From assembly GCA_009869945.1 (NCBI GenBank), contig WIXG01000006.1, forward strand, positions 372,001 through 436,000: 64,000 bases of DNA. Reading direction: 5' to 3'. Origin of the DNA: Mesaphorura yosii (Eukaryota > Arthropoda > Collembola > Poduromorpha > Tullbergiidae). Position numbers and translations under genes: made by a program. The notes under the pieces are model-generated. The model was not told where the DNA came from and made no database searches. It saw only the letters and a list, made by a program, of their open reading frames with translations. The first letter of the stretch is position 1. The number at the start of each line of letters is the position of its first letter. Positions 10,290-22,400 of the stretch are shown here, piece by piece.

Positions 10290-13200
10290 TTACTCGTCGG
10301 CAGGAGCGTCCATGCGCGAAATAATCGCCTTTCCGAAGGCCGCTGCCAAAAGTGCTGCATGAGGCTGCCAATCGCGGCGACGAGTTCCATCCTAGGAACA
10401 AAAATAGTAGAAATTTCGGATGAGTCGAGTTCTTCTCTTAAGAACAGTCCACAATTAAGCTTACTTTGTAGTCTGCAATGCCCCGGATAATGATGAAAGC
10501 ATCGCGTCGATTTCCAATGACACTTTCCAATACCGGGTCAAACTCAGAGTCATAAGCCAATATTCCGAATTTGGAGGACAATTCTTGCCGTGTGTGGTCA
10601 TCACGAGCAACGTAGCGTCCCGACCCAACTGCACCCATGTGAACTCTGGACTCAATCCTACTTTTGCTTCTAAAGATCGCATATCCAGCGATTATAGATT
10701 GCCGTGCAACAAATTGGAAGACTTCAATTCAATGGTTCTGAAGGAAACTCACTTCTTCTGTGGGGAAGCACTTGGGTTTGGGTGCGCAACTTCGATGACA
10801 TCCTTCTCCCCAATCGCCATGTACAACTTATCAGATGTTGGATCAGGCCGTCCAAAGTCTGCCTCCTGTTGACTCAATTGCGACTTGCCTTCTTCAACAT
10901 ATCGAACCCATTCGTCATCTCCCTGTAATCAAAAGTGAATTTAGAATTTGAGGAGTGGAGGACGTCATCCATGAATAAATCATGACCTCATCCCTGATCT
11001 GCGCTGCGATTTCTTGAAGAATTAAGCTAGGTGGACTCCAGCCTCGTGTCTCAAATTCAAAGACGCCATCACCTCGTTCAAGTGCTTTATCGCAGAATAA
11101 ATACACGCTCCTGTGAATACGATCAGAGAATACACGCTTCAGATGCAGATGCTCAAAAAAATAGTCGAATATTAAATCAAATCATACTTTTGAATGTCTG
11201 TTGGAGCAGAAACGACAATGTCTCCCAGACGAACATGCTTGTTGTAATCTGTAAAATGTGGCACTCCGCCACCAACCCCAATAAGGAGGACGTAGTCAAC
11301 TTTCTGGAAGGTTCCTGCAATTTGAAACAATCACTCTAGCACCAGTGCTATGGACACCCTCAAGACAATTAATTGGTAACGAACCTAATAGCCTGGTCGT
11401 GGTATTTCCTGCAGCAATCATCGCTTCGCGTGTATGCCCAACGCTTGGAAGCTTTGTGGAGACCACGCGATGGGCACCCATGTTTCCGAGGGTGTAAACA
11501 TTGGATTCACCTGTTCACGCAATTAGGAAACATCTGTCAAATACAATTAAGAAGAGTGGTCGAGGTTCGTGCATACCGACAGTAGTGTACCGAACGAAAG
11601 TCTCCTGATTCTCAATCATCGCGTCAACTGCCAATTTCTCGCAGTACTGAGCAGTGATAATTGCAATGGTCGGCTGCTTTGCCTTGACCATCTTAGGCAT
11701 TTGCTTGACGATCTAATCAAACGGCAGCCAATTAGCAAGACCTTCAAAAGGACTCAGATTTTCACTCAAAGTTTTCATTCCGCTTGAATGCTCTTCTCAC
11801 CTTCACTGTGGTTTCGTTTTGAACAACACGAGTGAAAGCATTGTTTTCCAAAGATTTGATTAATCCCTTTGTTCTGAGCAAATTCAAGAACGGTTTGATT
11901 TCATCTTCTTCGCTTTGAACTTGCCTGTAATTATACTTCACATTTTTAGCCACACGACGACTGCACGCAAAAGAAAGTTATGAACGAAGAGTTACCGAGA
12001 AATATCTTGAATGGTAAGTGGGTTCGGGTAGGCCGACTCAATTATCTCCAGAATCTTCGGTTCGGTGACTTCAATCTTCGCACCACCAACACCATCGTCC
12101 GCGGACACTGAAAAGATTTGACAGCTTGTTGCAATTCAAACTCGGCTTACAAACTACGAACAAGTTCACTGTGGTGAAAACGATTCTTGATGTTATTAGC
12201 TACCTCCGCAAATTCTTCACTCCCCGTACAGCGTTCAATTCAAATTCTACTTCTACTCTAATTATCCGGGAAAACTATTCTTAATTTGCTTGACTGGACA
12301 ATTTGTGTTAGTTTGTGAGAGGGACAGCAATCACGTCAGGTCAAACATATTCAAACATTGGACATAAGTCAAAGAAGGCTAATTAGTGTCAAACATCATT
12401 CGTGTCACGAGTATCACACAACTGCGAAAGAGCTGAAATGCCAAACCTTTTCTGTATCCCAAATTATAACTCTTTAACGCGATAAGAACAGTTCCTGGAT
12501 CTGCTGTTTATACGGAATAAGAGCAGTTTGTAATAAATCCCACATTCATAACAATTTGAAAAGTTTTTACACTATCATTTTAAAGACACAGGCTCATGAT
12601 GCACAGATTCAACTTTTCCTGCATTCAGTAGTTCCAGTAATCAAAATACAGATTGAAACTTACATGGACGCTCCGGTGGCTTTTCTGTCTCCATCAGCTG
12701 ATTCAGCTCAATCTCGATTTTTCTCATGCCACCATACTTCAGCTGCATCAACTTCATGATCTTTTTAATGAATCCAACGTAATCTGCACGAGTACCAGAG
12801 ATTGACGTTAATACTTGTTTGCTACGCCGTATGCAAACAATCGAATCATTGTCTTGCCTCTCGGAAACTCCGCTGGGCTAACGAGCTCCTTAAAGAACTC
12901 CTGCGCCAACTTCGCATGTTCAAATTCCGGACAAGACGGTCGGAACCAAAACCGTAAGGCTCTGTTTTCAAGCGTGTGTTTTTGGGTGGACGCATTCACG
13001 AGGAATACCTTGAACTCTAATGAGACTTGTGACGGAATTTCTTCTTCGTCTGAAAACATCACAATGTCATGAACCATGATGGCCAAGCCACGAAAATAGA
13101 CGTTAGCAAGCGTTTTGGTTCCGTACCATTTTTGGCCTCTTTATTGATGACAATTCCTTTATGATCTCCGCCCGCGATGTGAACGGAGTTGTTATTTCCA

Positions 13201-13420
13201 GCATTCGACGTGTCGACACGGCGCCGCTCTATCGCAATCGTGGTCGACTTCTCGGTCTTTGACTTCGGAGTCATTACGATCTGCTCCTCTATATTTCGAC
13301 ATCCAAAGAGAAAAGTCATTAGAAAACGGACGCCGTGGTTTTGATAGCCATCAAGTCGCCTTGCCTCAAGTTGCATTGATTGGCAAGAGTGAATTAATTA
13401 CCTGCGCTTGAATCCTCCAT
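10290..13420 (-). CDS. Winged-helix plus nucleoside-phosphorylase-like domain protein
   Basis: Thirteen exons (minus; high to low): 13420-13402, 13288-13127, 13049-12828, 12783-12664, 12107-11996, 11960-11801, 11712-11577, 11510-11385, 11314-11188, 11110-10987, 10922-10753, 10669-10465, 10391-10290; 594 aa. Residues 1-60 are low complexity and basic; 61-174 are an unrecognised segment (ALRFWFRPS, YVGFIKKIMKLM). Residues about 185-265 look like a winged helix (KILEIIESAYPNPLTIQDIS, then ELLRTKG-type helix FLNLLRTKGLIKSLE). Residues about 277-594 resemble the PNP/UDP-phosphorylase superfamily: start TIAIITAQYCEKLAVDAM, glycine loop GVGGGVPHF, late MGAVGSGRYVARD, and RGIADYKDG followed by WQPHAALLAAAFGKAI. 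That superfamily cleaves N-glycosidic bonds of nucleosides; substrate and activity here are unknown. All junctions are GT-AG and in phase except exon 3-4, which stays in frame only with a GC donor. Start ATG is the first codon of exon 1. Confidence 0.8.
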
Positions 13421-16400
13421 CGTGCTTACAGGCATTGAAGCGTTAAAGTATGGGCGACAAATGTTGAGATCCAAACAGAAACCAAGCACTTATCGAAGCA
13501 AATTATTCCAGAGTAGAGGAACTGTTGTCGCCAATTTATTTTCAAGGCTCTGTGAAACCTTTCTTATCAGAAGATTCACGGCGCGAATGCAAAACGCGGC
13601 TGGCCTTGACTCACGCTCTTCTCTTCGGAATCTGTGAAAAAAAATGCAACTGCTTAATAAATATAAATTCTGCGAACGAACATTTTTGCAATTTTGTGTT
13701 GCAGAGGTTTCTACCACTTTAATGGCGGTCTACTCCGTTATATTGCACTCACATTTTGCACATCATTCATTCATCTTTCCGGCAGAAATAGAATATTAAA
13801 GCATCTAGAGCATAATAGATTCACTTTTTATGGAATTTTACGGTTCAGTTGAGATGTGAGCTGTGATATCACCGGCTGTAAACTGAATGTCAACTAACTC
13901 TAGTAGACAGATAGCCAGGCAGAAGATTCGGCATTCATGCAGTCACGTCTGCGAAGTTTCAGAGGCATTAATGAAACCGGAAATGGATTTTTTTTAATTT
14001 TCCACTCGCGTCAGTGTTTATGATGGCACGGCGGTGCCAGATAAGGTTGCAATAGTTGCCATGGTGTGCAAAATTCCAAGTGGAGCCGCGGAGGATGAGG
14101 GCGATAAATGCTTCCCTTGAATATCAATGACAAAAAAAGAAACTTTGCGTTTTGTGCTTTAATTGACCGTAATGACTTGCTCATGGAAAGAAATGTTGTT
14201 GACCTGGCAGATATAAGCGAAGGTTGGACATAAGCCCTCCAGATAGGCTTGGGTGGGTTATTCTTGGTTAAATCTGGACGGCAAAGGTTATGATTTGTAC
14301 AAATTTTGGGTTTGGATTTGGACATGTACAGCAATAAAACCGACTTGGCGAGTAATTTGGCATACTTAGAGAATGAAATCATCAGTTCGTCTTGGAAGCT
14401 TGATGACCTCATTTTGCGTTGGCTCCGCACACTTATTCCCTTGAGAGGAGGATAAATTTTATAGCAAAGCAAATGACTCATCAATCCACAACTACGTCGA
14501 CATAGAATGAAGCCCAAGAGATGCTACGAGCTCTCTCGGCTTGGCCTTAAAATAAAAGATTGTACATTGGAAATAAAATTAACGACAGGAAACGCAGTAA
14601 ACACACATACACAAAGTAATAATTTTCGCAATCTAAATTTATTCCCTGCAGACTCACCAACATTTACATCTACATCTTCTATATTCAGGTTTGTTTTACT
14701 GGTTCCTGAGAAGTAAAAAATCAATAAAATCAAGCTGAGAGATGAACGTGCTAAAGCCGAGACGAGGTAGGCATCACGGAATCGAGCACGACATGAATCT
14801 GGGCAACACTTTATGTGCACCATTTTCATATTTATGAGACGAAAACAAGAATTAGCACCAAGGAACTCAAAATTAAGGATTTTTATTTGCTAGCTGTTAA
14901 TTAACCAAGAAGTGTCGCATTAGGTTAGCAAGCTCTCAATAGTCAACCTAATATCCATTAACCTGCCTTAAGTCACGTGCACGTGACATTTCATCTTCAA
15001 TGTCAAAGAGATCCGCGGCAATTGCCTTGCAATCGCCTTTCTCTCCTATCTCTTTGCCTTTGCCCATTGTATCATTTCTTATGCTACTGCACGTACACAG
15101 ATTTACAATCAACCTTCATTCGGTTCGTCGCCTGCAGATGCATAAGGATTTACGAGGTGACAATGAAAGATGATGTAAATACAACTACTCAACGTAATAT
15201 TAGTAATCGAGCTGAGCTGCCCACACAATCACACCACCACACTGGTGTACCATTTGCAGTCATGCATGCGCAGGCAGTGTAGGCCAATTATTAAATTAAT
15301 CATTTCCTATTTTGGTTTCATTCATACGTCAAGTCCACGTGCAGTTGCACTCGCTACTGAACAGTGCGGTAAAAATTGTCAACTGTCAACAACCATTGTA
15401 TGTCGATGCCGACTTTTCTCTTAATGTGTCGATAAAAGTACTACACGAATTGGTAAACCACACAACAGACTTGCACTCTGTACACTAATTTCGCATGCAC
15501 ATCTAACTTACAGATTTATGATTACGTTATGCAAATTAATGCATAATGGCGGTAGGACGGAATAGTAATGAAATGGAAGGCGTACCTTTACTTGTAGTTG
15601 TGTCCGAGACCGTGGCGGCAGCGCCCCTTTACTCTTTACGAGCCTTAAACCTAACTGTTGGGTTTCCGGCGTAGACTAGCAATTCTTGAACTCAAACTTG
15701 GAGGACTAGAGTCAAGTATCAATGAGCAAAATAACTTTCAACCTCAACAAATTTCTTGTACTATTTTGTTTTGACTGTTTTGCAGTGGTAGCCGTTGAAG
15801 TGAAATACGTCTTCCCGACTAATCGCCAGTGGTGGAATGAATGAGAAAGAGGAACAAGGATGAGTAATGAAGATAACTGGGGCTGGGATGAACTTGACTC
15901 GGTTTAACGAGAGATAACTGATGTAATTTTCATGATGTCACTTTCTATTCACTCAATGTTGACGTCACATGTACGCATGGACAGACTAGTGACTGACCAA
16001 ACAGAGCAACTGATCTTCTTCAGCACATGGACCCAGCAGCTACAGATGCGAGATGCAAGTCGGAGCTTTGTGCCGTGCGCTTGCGCTGTAGAAATGAAAG
16101 AAAGATGAATTAAAATTAATTAAATTGTACTCCACTTTAATAAGAGCCGTGCCGATGCTGACCTGGTGATTTTAGATGGGTACATCAAGCGCAGTAATAT
16201 CAGTGTCAGTAATTGGGCGGAAACAAGACAACAATACAAGGCTTTTACACACGTATTTCACACACTGAATTAATTGGCAAAGCACGCAATAAACCAGTTA
16301 CACGCGACACGGACACGACAATGAAAAAGAATATGAAGTACAAAAAATTAAACTCGAAAACTAATTAGCAGCCTGAATTCCTACAGACTTGAAAGGAGAG

Positions 16401-19400
16401 CGAAGAGCAGCAATCCGCAGTGTACACAGCGAAGTCTGAATACAGCAGTAGGAAGTACGGGGAGAAAAGAGAGAAAAGCGAAATAGCATGTCTCATGGCT
16501 ACGTCCTGGATGCGATACTTTTACTTTCATGGTTCATGGCCTGAAATCTGCTCGAGTTCCTTCATCTCGCGGTGCTCTTGTGTTTACCATGAGAGAGGGC
16601 AGAATCGACTCTCGTGTTTACAAAAACAGATCGGTGCCGAAATGGTGTTAGAGGCATATGTGAACATTCTTTCGGAAATCAAAAGGCGTAGATTTATTCG
16701 AGTAAGGAGTTACGAATAACGAAATAGAGCTAAACTTGAATACTTCCTCCCATTCGCGCGTATTTCGGCCGAATCGTTTGGGCGTCTTGCGTGAACATGA
16801 TTCTGGGGTTTCTGGCCAATCATTCTGCAGAATAAACGGCCTCGAAGTGTTAACGCGACGTCCAATGGTCCCGTCATTATATCATTTCCAGGTCACATGA
16901 TGCCTCTCTGCAAAACATGCAAATATGGTCCAAATCGGTGCTAAGCAGTCTAGCGTTTCCTCGTGACGTCACTTTGTGCCTTCCAGACTGCTTGACGCCA
17001 ATCTGTCGTCGAGATTTATCTATCGCAGTTGGCACCTCACTCTTATAAAAGAAACTCGAGGTTTTCACTGTTATCGTTTTAAGAGCCTAAAAGTCAGGAA
17101 TCAATCTTTTTCAACCATATTTTCTTCAGCGCATTGCGAATTTTTCCGAGAAGATAGCGAAAAAGTTAGAAATCGCACACCAATCATCAGCACGTCAAGG
17201 ATTTTATGAAACGCCCGGACAGTTAATGATCTCTTGCATGAGAACATAAAGGTAATTAGCATTTCGTCGAGAACAAAGTAACACTTAGCCTGCAACGTGC
17301 GAGCGATCGACTGCAGCTCAGCAACGGCAACAAGAACGGTTTTTTGTTTAAGCGAGCGGTATCGAAAAACCAGTCGAGCTTCCAAACACCATTGCACGAT
17401 CGCTGGTCGTGCCTCAAACACTAATTTTTCGCTTTGGTCGAAATGGAAGTTTGGCAACGCTGTAAGGTTGCATTGAATGCATTCATTACGGCTACTACAG
17501 ATGGCTTTCAACGCACAGAATCACTTTCTCTAAAGTGTGCGGGTGCTCGTGCATGGATGTTCAGGCCAAACCGTGTATGTTGCATTGATCAATGAGCAAA
17601 ATTCCTCAAAGAAGTATTTTTCTTTCAGAGGATTTTGCTTCGAGCAAGAGTATATCAACCCTAAACACAGAATACCTTCGCGACTTCGTGGTGATTGGCA
17701 AGGAGAATTGATTAGGGAAGTCGTGATCCCTTTCACCCTTATCTGCTGCCATTGCGCCAGCCACCATTTCCACGGGCACCGCGTACTTCCAGGCCGACGT
17801 GGACTGAAGGACCATTTGTGTGCAGGAGAGCGAAACTCTGGTACGTAACCGCAATTAATAAATACTCCGCCTGCGCCTCGCTTATGTTCCGCTTACTATG
17901 CAATGCAATTTTGTCCTGAGCTGTTTAATTTCAAAATCAAAATTTCTAGACCGTAGAATTAGACTCTTCTTTAATTCGCAAAATTTTCTTTAGTCCGATC
18001 CGCGATCCTAAAACAGTTTTAGATTGCCATAATTGATTTAATTCTTTGTTTCGAGGCCGCCATTTTTATTCACTTAAAACGAGGAGACTTGTTTTAGATT
18101 TAGTTGCAGCATTTACTGCAAAAATCCGGATCTTCCCACGATTCCATGTAAATTCCTACTCTTCAATTTTGCGTGCAATCGTACACAGTGAGAGAATGCA
18201 TTTTATTTGATTGTCTATTTCCAGCTCCTTTCCCTTCACTTTTAATTCTGTTGTTCCTTAGTTGCTAGTCTAAATTCCGTCCGCAGAAATTCTGAACAGG
18301 ATTTGCTCGTGGTGCCTGAAATTATGATTCACGCCACCTGAATCTATATTTACGTTTACGTTTGAGGATATCATCTTTCTATTCGCATGCAAAAATTATG
18401 TCACTCGTGTCTTTAGGTATCGTATGATTTTTCGCTTGTTGCAAGGTCTGAGCCCTGTGATTTCGTGAATCATAATTTCCAGAGGAAATTCAGGGTGTAT
18501 GTAAAGGAAAGATTCTGGGCTCTTCTCCATTCATTTGTTTAGGATGTTGATATTATTTCGGTCTGATTGGCATGATTTATTTTTCCTGAAACACAATATC
18601 ATAATTTCAAAGCATGATTTCGTGTTTTATGGTTTCTGATAAATCACATCTTCTCGACTCAGCCAACGTCGTTAAGTTACTTGGTAAAATTATGGCTTTC
18701 GTACGTGATTTGTACTGAATTAGAGAAGGCACATAAATATGAAATTATGCTCAAGCTTTCATGAGAATGACGACTGTTATTGTTCACCCTCTCCAGTGAG
18801 CCTGCTATTTCCTGTAAATAACAAGATCAAAAAGTGCGTCCTTTTGCAATTTCATTTGGCAGATGTTGAACTAGTTCGAGTATGAGTTCAAATTGATGCT
18901 CTGATGACGAATTTCTCGAAACTTTTAATTATATTATTTATGTTCAGTTCGACATGGTTTTCTCAGAAAATGATAATACTGTCACCAACACGATTTTGTG
19001 CTTGCCCTGATTTTGTGGAAATTGCTGACAAGAATTTCCATGTCCTTGTAAACTCACAAAATCCGAAAACTTTCTGATCGACTGAGAAAGCCGACTTTGT
19101 GCAGCATCTGAATTTAATATCTTTGAACAAAGAAACTCCAATTACTGAACTTCGCCTATTTCGCCAGAATTCTATCTTGGGCACTAATTGTGGTTAAGAG
19201 GCTCAGAATCCAAATTCTTGAGGTTTCTTCCACGAAAGTTCGAAACCATTTCATGCGACGACCGTCTGGTAATCGTCGCCGGTGTTGCATTATTGTTCTC
19301 AAGTTCAACGAAAAGGCAAAAGACTTAGAAACCCTTTTCCGCGTAATTCCTTTGTAGGCAGACGGCTGAGGGTACCTCAAAACACTCGCCGTGGTCAACC

Positions 19401-22400
19401 TTAATCAGAAAGGGCTCAGTTCTGAGACTTGAGCATCGATTTTCATACATTTTGAGAAACCTTCCTACTATTTATGGGTTCTCTTTACTTTGCAAGCACC
19501 TTTCTTAACCTTTGTGCCTTATTTCTTCACATTTATGACTCGAAAATCTATTTCCACATGTCAATACCTTATCCTGGATTAGACAAAGTGATTTTCACAA
19601 CAATAAAAAGTGAGCAGAGTACAACAAGTAGAAAAGTCATGGTAAAATATGCATCAAAGGATTATGTAAGAACGTATTTTGTTTGTCAAAGAGTGCAAAG
19701 GGTACAAACGTGCACAGTGAAAAAAAAATGAGAAAATGTACTTCCTTCAAAGAACGACCTGACAAGAATGAAGTATGCTGGAGATGTTAATTTCGGAGAG
19801 TACCTCGCAATTACTGCTCGGGATATTTAAGAATTTCATGCTTAATTTAAAACAACCTTTTTATTGCATTCTTCATTCCGACTCTCGACGTGTCAGAGTT
19901 CATAAAGAAAACAGAAACGAAACCGTGAAGTAAAAACTGAGAGATTGACATTTTCCGCGTATAAGCATACAAAGTTGTGTCAACTCGTGATAACGTATTT
20001 CAATCCCGATCACGGAGCCAAGCCAGGCTACGCTTCCGAGCAAGTTACGGGCGAAGCGAATCTTGAAGAGATCGAGTTACCGCCACCGTTACGAGCAGGC
20101 CGAGTCCTAGCGACGAAAAATACAAAGCTTCTTATCAAATTTCTGAGTAAATGTAAGTTTTTAAAACGTCTCGCCTCGTCATCCCTCATTCTTCAAATTA
20201 GAAGATCAGTTTCGTTCTACAGATGCTTAGCTTTGGATTAAGCCCGCTTTGAATTGCACTGCATCAAGTAAATAATTGGCATAACCCACAATCATAGAGA
20301 CTGGAGATCAATTTGGCTCCGGCCATGCACGAGCCCACTAATTTTAATTGATACAGAACAAAGGGGTTGATTCGTTTGCAGTTTAGAGTTTCAGAGTTCA
20401 AAAATTTCTGCTTTTGATTTGCATGCACGCAATTTATGCAGTCAATTGAAAACTGCCAAATGCAGGAAGCAGCAGCGCAAATTGCTCGGCATGTCTCGCG
20501 TTTGCGGCCAATTCCATTATAAAGTCATGGAATAAATTTGTTGGTGAAATGCGCTTTGCGATTTCAATTCATTCAGAAGTTCAAAAGTATTTAGCCGTTT
20601 GTTGTGGCTTGAAAGGAAAATTTCATTCTGAAAAGGCAAATAGGAAGAAAATAAAGTAAGCAAAAGTCGAGATGTCGTGAATAAAAAATACGTTTATGGA
20701 AAGACAAGATTTAGAATAGAGTTTATTTGCTGGAATGCAAATGCGAGTGTTTTGTTTTATTCAGAGCGCAGAAGAGAGATGCTTTTTCATTTGTTTCATC
20801 ATAAAAACATCGCAGAAGCACAAAAACACAAATTCTTCATCATGTTATTTGATATCGTGCAGTTAGCCGGATAAAGTTTATTTCCATGAGACTCACAATA
20901 AAAATGAGTGCCAGTTAACTAGCGTAGGACGGCAGAGGAAAGGTCTCATTGTTTCACGTCTTTTCGCATTGCTGTTGTGTCGGATTCATCATTTTTGCAC
21001 AGAAAATTGATCTATGAAATTATATCTCTTTTTTACGCTTTTGTCGTTCTGTCTCAGCCGCCGAGCAGGTACCTTTATTACTGGCGTGCAATTCTTGGAC
21101 TACATTGCTGAATGTGTGCAAATTACTAAAACGCTGAATGCACTCAACTTGAGATATTATTAGATCACATTTCGCAGTGGAATACGAAACGAAGGAAGCA
21201 CCATTCCAGAAAATGGCAGGACTTCGTCATGTCACATAAAATGTGATTATAAAAGAGTCTGAATTATTCCGAGGACATTTTCCACTTTTCTCTCTTTCGT
21301 AATAAATCGCGAGTTTTTATTACTCGTTTCCTGGAACTCAGAGATGTAAAAATGCAGGCAGGAATTATGTGCGCATTTTACGCGTCAGAGTCATTTTTCT
21401 TTTCTTTGCTGTCTTGACACTGTCTTGGGATCAAACGACAAAATATTGATAATATCCAGATTTATAGTTTGTTGGTAACATAAAACGAGCTTCAACTGGC
21501 ATTACGAGAAGATTTGTAAGAGGATCAATCACGATAATCACTACCGCTTTATGTCTTTTTCTCGGGATTATTACACTAAAAGACCATTTGATTGCAGGGT
21601 AAAGACTTTAATTATTTATCTCACGACTCGTCGTCTAGTCACCGCCTTAGTCAGGGATGCTGAGTAGTTGAAGGGTCATAGCCTTACGCTCGAAATAGGA
21701 AACTAGGAAACTGAACTGTCTAAATTCATGAATATTGCATTAAGCCACAGTGAATCTCCTGTAATCATGTCTTAATTAATAAGAGACTGCAGCTCAGCTC
21801 AGCTCAGCTACTTTATCCAGAGCTAGAGTTGAATTTACAAATCTGATGCAAAGATGCAAGGCGTTAGAAAGGAGAAGAAAGGTAGCAGTTGTAGAAAACA
21901 CATTTCACTGTTTTTGCACCTTGCGTACATAAAATTACATTGGGAATTAGTAGCTTCTTTTGGAATGAAAATGCAGCGATCGGAAAGAGTTGAGTCGAGA
22001 TCACGGCAGACTTTCAGGCACTGCAGTTGAAGTTTCGCCAATTATCTGCATTGGAGGCTTTAATTTGCAAAATGAAATGAAAAATGACGTGCTAATTAAT
22101 CGATGTAGAAACCCTACTGCATACTCTTTCATTCTTCTTACTTAAATGGAGCATTGCTTGATACCAAGCATTGAACCGAACGCTCGAACGCAAGCACTCA
22201 AGCTACTCAAGCAGAGGTTCGAGCACGAACACGCGTTGGATAAAACCATCTTGTACAGATGGAAGAAAGGAAGACGTTGATTGCGTCTGTCAGGTTCCCT
22301 TGGTTTCGCTCTTTTCCGAGTAACTTGGCATGTCATTGATCGGTCGAAGGTGATGATGCTAATGGCTGTGATGGCCACGCGAAACCAAGCTGGAAATCAA

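Noticed and set aside
17101-17511. 136-codon minus-strand frame
   Set aside because: It starts at a non-ATG codon, has no recognisable motif, and its length is within chance expectation.
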